A stretch of 64,000 nucleotides of DNA, taken from assembly GCF_013141865.1 (NCBI RefSeq), contig NZ_RCST01000001.1:3906001-3970000 (forward strand), given 5' to 3'. A program made the position numbers and the translations under genes. The notes under the pieces were generated by a model. That model searched no databases, was not told the origin of the DNA, and worked only from the letters and a program-made list of their open reading frames with translations. Each line of letters begins with the position of its first letter. Position 1 is the first letter of the stretch. This stretch comes from Methylomonas sp. ZR1. Lineage in GTDB: Bacteria; Pseudomonadota; Gammaproteobacteria; Methylococcales; Methylomonadaceae. This document shows positions 26,601 to 34,105 of this stretch, piece by piece.

Positions 26601-27584
26601 TTAAGCGCTCACGACGGTGTTAATCAAGTACACGGTGTAACTGGCGTAAATGGCCAACAAGATGCCGCCTTCAACCCGATTGATGCGGCCTTGCTCGCCT
26701 TTTCTGGCGTAGCCCAAAAAGAACAGCGACACCGTTAACAAGGCCATCAGCGGCCAATCGCGATTAACGATTTCCACTGGAATCGACATCGGCTGAATCA
26801 CCCCGGCCAAACCCACCACCGCCAACGTGTTGAATAAATTGGAACCGATGATATTGCCCAAGGCCAGATCGTGCTCGCCTTTACGGGCGGCGGCAATCGA
26901 CGACGCCAATTCAGGCAAGGAGGTACCGATGGCGACGATGGTCAAACCAATCACCAAATCGCTGACGCCCAAATCCTGGGCAATCGATACGGCTCCCCAA
27001 ACCAATAAGCGGGAGCTGATCACCAATAACAGCAAACCGGAAACCAGCCAGATGACAGCCTGAGCGCAGGACATCGCATGCTCTTCCAATTCTTCAGCAA
27101 CTTCTTCGCCTAACACGTCGGTCGTCTCGGCTGTTTTACTCATCCCTTGTCGGACCATCCAGGTCATCACGCCAACGAATACCGCCAGTTCCAGCACCGC
27201 ATCCATCCGCGACAGATCGCCGTCGTATACCTGACCTAGCACAAACAAGGTCACCGCGAACAACACCGGCAGTTCTTTTTTAACGATTTGCGAATGGACG
27301 GTAATGGGACTGATCAAGGCGACCATCCCCAGAATCAAGGCAATATTGGTGATATTCGACCCGTAAGCATTGCCCAGCGCTATACCCGGATTGCCTTGCC
27401 AGGCCGACAAGGCGGACACGGACAACTCCGGCGCGGAGGTGCCGAAACCGATCACCACCATACCTATTAACAACGGCGACATGCCCAGAAAACGCGCTAT
27501 CGCCGCAGCTCCTTCGACAAAAATATCGGCACTCCAAACCAACACAATCAGACCGATGACTATCATCAACAGTGGCAAAGCCAT
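26601..27584 (-). CDS. Calcium/sodium antiporter (YrbG-type CaCA family)
   Basis: A 327-residue membrane protein with ten helices in two inverted halves. The alpha-1 repeat is GFGTSAPELSVSALSAWQG with GNAYGSNITNIALILG, and the alpha-2 repeat is AIGTSLPELASSIAAARKG with GNIIGSNLFN. The Glu of each G-T-S-x-P-E-L motif binds the cation. An acidic loop joins the halves (EEVAEELEEHA, about 155-165), as in other CaCA exchangers. Probable role: Ca2+ export or cation homeostasis at the inner membrane. Together with hpnN it may form a two-gene operon. Confidence 0.93.
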   Translation of the reverse strand: MALPLLMIVIGLIVLVWSADIFVEGAAAIARFLGMSPLLIGMVVIGFGTSAPELSVSALSAWQGNPGIALGNAYGSNITNIALILGMVALISPITVHSQIVKKELPVLFAVTLFVLGQVYDGDLSRMDAVLELAVFVGVMTWMVRQGMSKTAETTDVLGEEVAEELEEHAMSCAQAVIWLVSGLLLLVISSRLLVWGAVSIAQDLGVSDLVIGLTIVAIGTSLPELASSIAAARKGEHDLALGNIIGSNLFNTLAVVGLAGVIQPMSIPVEIVNRDWPLMALLTVSLFFLGYARKGEQGRINRVEGGILLAIYASYTVYLINTVVSA

Positions 27585-27644
27585 AACCTACCCTTAATTT
27601 TAAAGATCAAAAAACCGAAATACTGCCCTACGTGACGCCGAATG

Positions 27645-28472
27645 CTAATCCACCGTCCACTGCACCAAACCGCTGTAAGCACTGGCAATCACCACCACGC
27701 CAAACACAATCCGATACCAGGCAAAAATGATGAAATCGTGATGACTGATGTAACGCAGCAAACCTTTTACCGCCAGCAAGGCACTGATAAAAGCCGCGAC
27801 TAAACCGACCGCGAACGACAGTGCATCGCTTTCGATATGCAGCAAGTCGCGGTGCTTGTATAAGTCGTACAGACTGGCGACGACCAAGGTGGGAATCGCC
27901 AAAAAGAAAGAAAACTCGGTAGACGCCTTACGCGACAAACCGAACAGCAAGCCGCCGATAATGGTCGCGCCGGAACGGGAGGTGCCGGGGATCAAGGCAA
28001 AAGCTTGGGCGATACCCAATTTCAAGGCATCCAGCGGACTGAGATCGTCAACATTATCAACCCGGATTTTGTGCTCACGCTTTTCCGCCCAGATAATCAC
28101 GAACGCACCGATGATAAACGCCAACGCCACCGGCACCGGCTTGAACAGCGCGGCCTTGATATGTTTGCCAAACAACAAGCCCAGCGTCGCCAGCGGCATA
28201 AACGCAATCGCCAGATTCAATACAAATTTTTGCGCCTGCCTGTCGCTGGTCAATCCGCTCAATACCGAGCCGATCTTGGCCCGGTATTCCCAGCAAATCG
28301 CCAGAATCGCGCCGACCTGAATGACGATGGTAAACAGCTTGGCTTTATCGTCGTTAAAATTCAGCAAGTCTCCGGCTAAAATCAAATGACCGGTGCTGGA
28401 AATGGGAAGAAATTCGGTTAAACCTTCAACTACGCCGAGTATCAGGGATTTAATGATGAGGGTAATGTCCAT
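27645..28472 (-). CDS. uppP: Undecaprenyl-diphosphate phosphatase (BacA family)
   Basis: A 275-residue membrane enzyme that dephosphorylates undecaprenyl diphosphate to recycle the lipid carrier for peptidoglycan and surface glycans. The first catalytic motif is [18 protein letters not shown] (residues 14-31) and the second is [10 protein letters not shown] (about 161-170, with the catalytic Arg). Length is standard. It is divergent from the APH/kinase gene. Its product serves both glycan-priming enzymes in the window. Confidence 0.96.
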   Translation of the reverse strand: MDITLIIKSLILGVVEGLTEFLPISSTGHLILAGDLLNFNDDKAKLFTIVIQVGAILAICWEYRAKIGSVLSGLTSDRQAQKFVLNLAIAFMPLATLGLLFGKHIKAALFKPVPVALAFIIGAFVIIWAEKREHKIRVDNVDDLSPLDALKLGIAQAFALIPGTSRSGATIIGGLLFGLSRKASTEFSFFLAIPTLVVASLYDLYKHRDLLHIESDALSFAVGLVAAFISALLAVKGLLRYISHHDFIIFAWYRIVFGVVVIASAYSGLVQWTVD

Positions 28473-28787
28473 TTTTTATCAGGCTCCGTACCAGTCAGGT
28501 ACCAGGGTCGAAATCAGCATGTCGATGAAGTTGATGTAAACCAGTCGAATTTGGTAAGCCTATGAAAAAGCCATATAAGCTGGGCGGGATTATAGTCGAA
28601 ATCTCAACCATTACGTAACTTTACGCTGTAAGGCACGGCAAATCCTGGCATTTATGACCGACGTGCCTGGCAGCAATTTAGGTTTGGGCGTGCTTTGCAT
28701 AGCGCTCTCCGGTCTGCCAGAATCGCCGACAGTACAGGCACTGCCGTTGCAGTATTAATCCCGCTCAGTCTGGGAAGGTGTTTAATC
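28473..28787. other. Intergenic region between uppP and the APH/kinase gene
   Basis: About 315 bases between two divergent genes, so both promoters must lie here. An open frame extends upstream of the kinase start (from 28695), but it lacks a ribosome site and family similarity. No repeat or RNA was recognised. Confidence 0.4.
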
Positions 28788-30350
28788 ATGGCCATTGCAT
28801 ATCCTCCACTGATAAGCGCTCTTTGCGATCCTGCCTGTTTCCCGCACCCGGTCAAACGGGTCACCGTGCTGGAAACTCATATTTCCTGGGTATTGCTGGC
28901 CGGCCGCTATGCTTACAAGATTAAAAAACCGGTCGATTTGGGCTTTTTGGATTTCAGCCAACTTAGCCAGCGCCACTTTTACTGTCAGGAAGAAATTCGC
29001 TTGAATCGGCGTCTGGCGCCCGGCATTTATTTGCAGGTGGCGGCTATTGGCGGGAGCCCCAAACAACCCCGAATCAACGTGGAGCCGGCGTTTGAATATG
29101 CGGTAAAAATGCGCCGCTTTGCCGCCGGTAAGCTGCTGGATACTTTGCTGCCCCATCAGGAAATTACGCCAACGCATATCGACAGCTTGGCCGACACTAT
29201 CGCCCGGTTTCATAGGGGCTTGGCGCCGGCGAGTCCGGACTCGAACTACGGCTCTCCGGCCACCATTGAAGCGCCGGCCCGGCAAAATTTTCAGCAATTG
29301 CTTGAGTTGATGAAACCCGAAGATGCCGCATTGATCAAGTCAATGCAAGATAACTGTCGGCAAGCATTTTTGGCGGCCGAAAACCTGTTTTTGCAGCGGC
29401 AACAAGCCGGCTTTATCCGTGAATGCCACGGAGACCTGCATCTGGGCAATATCGTGCTGTTAAGAGGTCGGCCGGTCGCATTCGACGGTATCGAGTTTTC
29501 GCCCGAATTGCGCTGGATAGATACGATGAGCGATGCGGCATTCCTGATCATGGACTTGCTCCATCGCGGGCGCGCCGATCTGGCGTACCGGTTTTTGAAC
29601 GCCTATGTGCAAATCAGTGGCGATTACGCTGGCCTCGGCGTGTTGCGCTTTTATCTCAGTTACCGGGCCGCGGTGCGCGCGAAGATTGCCGGGTTCAGGT
29701 TTGCGCAAACCGGCGCAGAATCGGCCAGACAAGCATGCCTAAGTTATTTAAATTTGGCCGACAGCAGTTTAAGCCCGCGCAAACCGGCATTGCTTCTGAC
29801 CCATGGCCTGCCAGGTTGCGGTAAAAGCGCGGTATCGCAATTACTATTGGAAAAACATCAGCTGATCCGCTTGCGTTCGGATGTCGAGAGAAAACGGCTG
29901 TTTGGGTTAAGCGCCCTGCAAAAAAGCAGTTCGGCAATCGATGGCGGCATATACCATCCACAAGCCGGCCAAAAAACCTACCAACATTTGCTAGACCTAG
30001 CACAAACTCTGCTTAAATTCGGGTTCCCGGTTATTGTCGATGCCGCATTTTTGCAACACGCCCAACGCCGCCCGTTCCAGTTACTGGCACAAAGCCTGGG
30101 AATTCCTTTCGTCATTGTTTCGATACAGGCTAAGGACAAGGTGCTGCAGCAACGCATACAGCGTAGACAAGAACAAGGCGGCGACCCATCGGAAGCCGAC
30201 TTGAGCGTATTGGACAAAGCCAAGACAGGCGCCGAAGCATTGCAAACCGAAGAGCTGCCGTACAACCTCGTATTGACCAACAATAGCGACGGTCTGGACG
30301 AAATCGATCAACAAGCAGCTTGGCACGAGCTGGCGCGAACACTAGGATAA
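28788..30350 (+). CDS. APH-like kinase fused to a P-loop kinase
   Basis: With the start at ATG 28788 (GGAAGGTG upstream) the protein has 520 residues. The N-terminal half is an aminoglycoside-phosphotransferase-like kinase: nucleotide Lys in YAYKIKKPVDLGFLD, catalytic loop ECHGDLHLGNI (H-G-D-x-H-x-x-N) and the metal site FDGIEF. The C-terminal half is an AAA_33/zeta-toxin-like P-loop kinase with Walker A THGLPGCGKSAVSQ and a conserved LRSDVERKR. This fusion is widespread in proteobacteria and its substrate is not established. It is monocistronic here. There is no reason to expect it to give drug resistance. Confidence 0.88.
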   Translation: MAIAYPPLISALCDPACFPHPVKRVTVLETHISWVLLAGRYAYKIKKPVDLGFLDFSQLSQRHFYCQEEIRLNRRLAPGIYLQVAAIGGSPKQPRINVEPAFEYAVKMRRFAAGKLLDTLLPHQEITPTHIDSLADTIARFHRGLAPASPDSNYGSPATIEAPARQNFQQLLELMKPEDAALIKSMQDNCRQAFLAAENLFLQRQQAGFIRECHGDLHLGNIVLLRGRPVAFDGIEFSPELRWIDTMSDAAFLIMDLLHRGRADLAYRFLNAYVQISGDYAGLGVLRFYLSYRAAVRAKIAGFRFAQTGAESARQACLSYLNLADSSLSPRKPALLLTHGLPGCGKSAVSQLLLEKHQLIRLRSDVERKRLFGLSALQKSSSAIDGGIYHPQAGQKTYQHLLDLAQTLLKFGFPVIVDAAFLQHAQRRPFQLLAQSLGIPFVIVSIQAKDKVLQQRIQRRQEQGGDPSEADLSVLDKAKTGAEALQTEELPYNLVLTNNSDGLDEIDQQAAWHELARTLG

Positions 30351-30524
30351 GCCAAGCCAAACCGGCGTTTGCCGAAACGGACGCTGTAAAACTGCGCGCT
30401 TGGACAATATTAAATTCACGGTAAATTAGGCGGAGAGGGTTGGCATTTCCTACTGTCCACGATCTTTGTTAGAATCGCGGGTGATCGCTAGATAATTAAA
30501 CCAATAAAAACCACCATTTGAGCC

Positions 30525-30959
30525 ATGAATAAAAAGAAAATTATAATATTTGCCGTCTGTCTGGCAGGCCTGCTAGCCATTCAGATTAAGTTTTTCCTGC
30601 CGTTTATGTACGACATCGCCGCTTCCGATTTATTTTTGGTGGAAAGCAAGGACGCGGCTAACCCTATGTCCATTAGCACAGACATGACCGCTATGGCGTT
30701 CGCCCACTGCAACACCTACATCAAAAACGAAGCCGACGAAGATCAAAGCCTGTCATTTGCCAGCCAACCGACCAATGCCTGGACTCTCGGCAACTACGAA
30801 TATATTGTCAATGCCGACGTGGAAATCAGCGGGAAAGACAGCCCCAACGTGATGCGTCACTACGCTTGCCGGATCCAATACGGCAAAGGCGACGACACCT
30901 CCGGAGCCAGCGATTTCGAAAATTGGTCTGTCGAAGGTGTAAGCGGATTGACCGACTAA
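30525..30959 (+). CDS. Small membrane-anchored periplasmic protein of unknown function
   Basis: A 144-residue protein with a basic N-terminus and one hydrophobic segment (IIIFAVCLAGLLAIQI, about 5-20), probably an uncleaved anchor. The rest is hydrophilic and acidic, with two Cys (AHCNTYI and YACRIQY) that could pair in the periplasm. I do not recognise a family. Codon use is like its core neighbours and it is followed by a good terminator, which supports it as a real gene. Confidence 0.7.
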   Translation: MNKKKIIIFAVCLAGLLAIQIKFFLPFMYDIAASDLFLVESKDAANPMSISTDMTAMAFAHCNTYIKNEADEDQSLSFASQPTNAWTLGNYEYIVNADVEISGKDSPNVMRHYACRIQYGKGDDTSGASDFENWSVEGVSGLTD

Positions 30960-30984
30960 TCCGCATTCAGTTTGCTAGCGCATC

Positions 30985-31010
30985 CCCTCCGGCAACCGGA
31001 GGGTTTGTCT
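30985..31010 (+). terminator. Rho-independent terminator after the 30525 gene
   Basis: Stem CCCTCCGG / CCGGAGGG (30985-30992 and 30996-31003) with a 3-base loop, followed by TTTGTCT, 25 bases after the stop codon. Confidence 0.75.
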
Positions 31011-31024
31011 AAAACCGCTCTAAA

Positions 31025-31156
31025 TCACGTCATCGTTTGATACTTTTTGCTGTTGCAGACTTCTTTGGCAAACAGCTTGTCTGCAATGTAATCCAGCCAA
31101 ACCCCTCTTTCGGGTTTTCCCGCTGCTACAAAGCCGCATGGCGGCAAGCAGATGAC
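31025..31156 (-). pseudogene. Possible coding remnant without a start codon
   Basis: The minus strand is open for 43 codons after an upstream TAA (31157-31159), ends at TGA (31025-31027), and has no good start. It reads like real protein at its end (VWLDYIADKLFAKEV, then CNSKKYQTMT). An overlapping frame is also open with an ATG near 31139. It may be the tail of a lost gene or a repeat. The rest of 30960-31353 holds only the terminator and nothing else that I recognise. Confidence 0.25.
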
Positions 31157-31353
31157 TTACGCTCGACTCCCTGAATCAACAAACTTATAAACCTGAGCCA
31201 CTGCGCAGCACGCAGAATACCTGCCCTGAGTAAGCACATTTATCAAGAATTGAGATAAGCTTATCGCCAGCAGATAAACCGTGCACCCGCACACGCAAAG
31301 CCGCGCTGACCGTGACGCCGTTCGTTTCAAATCAAGTTCTTCGGTACCAACAC

Positions 31354-32058
31354 ATGCAAAAAACTCACTTATCCCTGCTGTTCACCGGCCTTACGCTGAC
31401 ATCGTTCGCAGTTGAAGCCGGCCCCGTGCAAGACGATTTCAGCACCTGGATCAGCAATACCTATCAAACCGATTTCGGCGGCAGCCCCTACTTAGCTTTT
31501 CTGGAATTGGCACCGCGCACCAAAACCGACAATACCTTGTTTAATCAAATTATTGTCCGTCCGCTGCTCGGCTATAAGCTAACCAACAAATTGCAGCTCT
31601 GGCTAGGCTATACCTGGCAAGGCGAATACAACGAGCAAACCGACTTTGAAATGGCCACTAACGATGCGATGCAGCAGGTGCAGTGGATAGACAACTGGAC
31701 GTCGCAATTGAATTTTCAGTACCGGTTTCGTCTCGAGCAACGCTTCTTTGCCCACGAAGGCGACGTCGGCCATCGCATGCGGCACCGCTTCCGTTTAGTC
31801 TATTCAATACCGGACAGCCAAGCTTATCTAATCGCGCTTGATGAGCTGTTTGTGTATTTCAATTCCATAGACGAGGGCCGGCTGGCGCGATCCGTGCAGA
31901 CCGGTATCAACCAAAATCGCAGTTATGTCGGGGTGGGCTACAAAGTAACCAAAAATTTGAATGTCGATACCGGCTATCAATTGCAATACATCCATAACTA
32001 CGGCTCGCCCGATGTTACCAATCACGTTTGGCTAACCAATATCAATGTCAATTTCTAA
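31354..32058 (+). CDS. DUF2490 family outer-membrane-like protein
   Basis: A 234-residue protein from ATG 31354, chosen because it directly precedes a signal peptide (MQKTHLSLLFTGLTLTSFAV, cleavage near EAGP); an upstream in-frame start would bury it. The mature part has alternating amphipathic strands with many aromatic residues (LQLWLGYTWQGEY, WTSQLNFQYRFRLEQRF, NVDTGYQLQYIHNY) and ends in Phe (INVNF), as outer-membrane beta-barrels do. This matches the DUF2490 family, whose function is unknown. Monocistronic, with a convergent neighbour across a strong palindrome. Confidence 0.82.
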   Translation: MQKTHLSLLFTGLTLTSFAVEAGPVQDDFSTWISNTYQTDFGGSPYLAFLELAPRTKTDNTLFNQIIVRPLLGYKLTNKLQLWLGYTWQGEYNEQTDFEMATNDAMQQVQWIDNWTSQLNFQYRFRLEQRFFAHEGDVGHRMRHRFRLVYSIPDSQAYLIALDELFVYFNSIDEGRLARSVQTGINQNRSYVGVGYKVTKNLNVDTGYQLQYIHNYGSPDVTNHVWLTNINVNF

Positions 32059-32124
32059 GCCAGAGAAATGCGGGGATTTTTTCGCTACCACCAGCGAGGC
32101 ACTGAGACCAAGCTTTGGGCTGAC

Positions 32125-32156
32125 TCTATATGCAGCCCGCCTGGGCTGCATATAGA
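32125..32156. terminator. Perfect 14-bp palindrome between convergent genes
   Basis: Arms TCTATATGCAGCCC (32125-32138) and GGGCTGCATATAGA (32143-32156) pair without mismatch around GCCT. It lies between the converging stops at 32058 and 32168. There is no T-run, so it may be a bidirectional terminator or mRNA 3' stabiliser. Confidence 0.55.
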
Positions 32157-32167
32157 ATCCTCGGCTC

Positions 32168-32473
32168 TCAGCTAAAAAAGCTCAACCGGTTTTTCACTTC
32201 CACAGCAACCAAGGCATCGTAATGACGCCGCAATACCGAGTCCGTAGGACGCGGAAATAAAGTGGCTTCAATTTCGCTTTGCAGCTGTTCCAGAAAACTG
32301 GAGCTTGGTTCCGTGCTGTCAGTAGCGACAGACTGGCTGGTCGAAGTTGCTGGCGTTTGGCCTTTAGCGGAACGAAATAGTTTGCCGAAAAAGGAAAGTT
32401 CGCAACCCTGAGACGAGTATGCGCACGCAGCGACCAGGCCGGTCAGTATGAACAATACAATGGCTTCGAACAT
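32168..32473 (-). CDS. Small membrane or lipoprotein-like protein, unknown
   Basis: A 101-residue protein with a hydrophobic N-terminus (FEAIVLFILTGLVAAC), where LVAAC may be a lipobox, then a Cys in SSQGCELSFF, a Ser/Thr-rich stretch (about 40-60) and a charged helical C-terminus (RRHYDALVAVEVKNRL). GAGGTG lies just upstream of the ATG. I do not recognise a family. It is convergent with the DUF2490 gene. Confidence 0.6.
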   Translation of the reverse strand: MFEAIVLFILTGLVAACAYSSQGCELSFFGKLFRSAKGQTPATSTSQSVATDSTEPSSSFLEQLQSEIEATLFPRPTDSVLRRHYDALVAVEVKNRLSFFS

Positions 32474-32820
32474 ATCAACACCTCATGACTAATAAAGAAT
32501 ACCGGCCAAACCAGGTTGCAAAGTCAACCAGGCCGGTGCCGGCGACTCTTGCTTAGCAATTAGAATGCCACCACTAAAAACGCATAAGTCATTGTTAAAT
32601 AATTAACAAATAATTTATCAGCACCTAAAACCCTGCCGTTTTCCCAACAATTTGTCGGTAATACGCCAAGGAGCATGACAGGCGAAGCGGCAAGCCGCGG
32701 TGTGGAAGTAGATGTTTCCGGCAAAAGCCGGAATCCATGGTAACAATGACGCTCTCTACTGCCCGGAAACAGCGAGATTCGACGGCCGGATTAGTGGTTG
32801 GCTAACGCGGAGGCAAAATA
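32474..32820. other. Intergenic region with one REP-like palindrome
   Basis: About 350 bases between divergent genes. The only structure I see is a palindrome TTCCGGC-AAAA-GCCGGAA at 32716-32732, followed by TCCATGG, of the same type as the one at 8026. A short plus-strand frame across it is repeat read-through. Confidence 0.5.
32716..32732. repeat. REP-like palindrome, TCCGGC type
   Basis: Arms TTCCGGC and GCCGGAA with an AAAA loop; flanked by ATCCATGG as in the unit at 8026-8046. Confidence 0.6.
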
Positions 32821-33456
32821 ATGAAAATGTTAGGCTTGAAATATCTCCCGACGTTTGGATGTTGGTTAACGGCAATCGCACTGTTGGTTTTTATCGAGCG
32901 CGTCAGTGCGCACTGGTACCAATGGGATCGCTTTCTGCTGAGTACCGCGCACAGCATTAGAAGTATCTTGCTGGATCGTTTTTTTGCCGCCATCACCTGG
33001 ACTGGTTCGCTGTTCATTCTGGCCCCGATAACCGCAGTGCTAAGCGGTGTTCTGGTGAGAAACAGCCGTATCAAAGAGGCAGGGCTGATGGTCTTGAGCC
33101 TAACGGGTGTTGCCCTGTTCAGTCGTCTCGCCAAGCTTTGGTTCGCTCGCCCGCGGCCCGACTTTTTCCCCGTTGTGGGTGAAATCCCCTTGGACGCCTC
33201 CTTCCCAAGTGCCCACACCGCGCAAATCGTTGCCTTTGCTACGGCCTTATGCTGGATGTGCAAACCCGAAAAACTGGGGCTTAACTTTTACGCTTTGACC
33301 GGGTTTACGCTATTGACGGTATCCCTGGTTGCCGTCTCACGAGTCTATCTGCAAGTTCATTTCCCCTCGGATGTACTAGCTGGCGCCTTACTGGGACTAT
33401 TGTGGGTGCTGGGTTTAATTAATCTGCTGCAAAACGGCGGCATATTCATCAGGTGA
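32821..33456 (+). CDS. PAP2-family membrane phosphatase
   Basis: A 211-residue membrane protein with about six helices and the three PAP2 motifs: KLWFARPRP (K-x6-RP), FPSAHTA (PSAH) and SRVYLQVHFPSD (S-R-x5-H-x3-D). Such enzymes dephosphorylate phosphatidate, undecaprenyl diphosphate or related lipids at the membrane surface. GGAGG lies close upstream of the ATG. The dgkA gene starts 3 bases after its stop, so the two form an operon. Substrate cannot be told from sequence. Confidence 0.92.
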   Translation: MKMLGLKYLPTFGCWLTAIALLVFIERVSAHWYQWDRFLLSTAHSIRSILLDRFFAAITWTGSLFILAPITAVLSGVLVRNSRIKEAGLMVLSLTGVALFSRLAKLWFARPRPDFFPVVGEIPLDASFPSAHTAQIVAFATALCWMCKPEKLGLNFYALTGFTLLTVSLVAVSRVYLQVHFPSDVLAGALLGLLWVLGLINLLQNGGIFIR

Positions 33457-33459
33457 GTC

Positions 33460-33846
33460 ATGCGAAACAAGTTTCTTAATACCGGACAAAGCGGTTATCA
33501 CCCTTTAAGAAAATTGAAGGTCTGTTTGTCAGGTCTGCGCTACGCGGTTGTTTATGATTTTAGTGTGGCCTATAAGGTCGTACTGTCCGTGTTGATTTTG
33601 GCCGTATGCTTTTATTTTCGCCAATGGGTGGATTTCATCTCGGTACTTACCGCCACCGGGCTGATGCTGATATGCGAAATGTTTAACACCACGATAGAGG
33701 CGCTCTGCGATTTCGTGGAAACTCGGCAAAATGAAAAAATCCGCGTCATCAAGGATATTGCCGCAGCCGCGACCGGCATCAGCATTCTGATTTGGGCAGT
33801 GATCATGCTCTCGGAGCTCAGCTACTTAGGGTCGTTAATCGCTTGA
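33460..33846 (+). CDS. dgkA: Diacylglycerol kinase (prokaryotic DgkA type)
   Basis: A 128-residue, three-helix membrane kinase. The active-site signature EMFNTTIEALCDFVE (about residues 69-83) and VIKDIAAAATGIS (about 94-106) match DgkA, with the catalytic Glu in the first and the metal ligands around both. It phosphorylates diacylglycerol to phosphatidate in the inner membrane. It is co-transcribed with a PAP2 phosphatase that could catalyse the opposite reaction. Confidence 0.93.
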   Translation: MRNKFLNTGQSGYHPLRKLKVCLSGLRYAVVYDFSVAYKVVLSVLILAVCFYFRQWVDFISVLTATGLMLICEMFNTTIEALCDFVETRQNEKIRVIKDIAAAATGISILIWAVIMLSELSYLGSLIA

Positions 33847-34105
33847 TCCGCCGCTGATAAAGATTTCTCAGGCACCATCAGACAAATAGCTACAAGAGGC
33901 AGACGGCGCAGCGACTTAAAAGCAAAAACCGGAGATTGCTCAATTTCACCAGCTTTAGCCCGGCTGGGGATAAATCGCCCCCACGCTAGATAAGCATGAC
34001 GAATGTTAAGATACATAAATCCCTTTATGCCCCTGGGTGCGGAGGGAGAGAGTTTTCTGTGATGTTTATCAAATCCCTTAAATGGGATGAGGGCGGGAGG
34101 ATAAT

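Noticed and set aside
32712..32960. Short plus-strand frame upstream of the PAP2 gene
   Set aside because: It starts in a REP-like palindrome and overlaps the PAP2 gene, which has a strong ribosome site and clear motifs.
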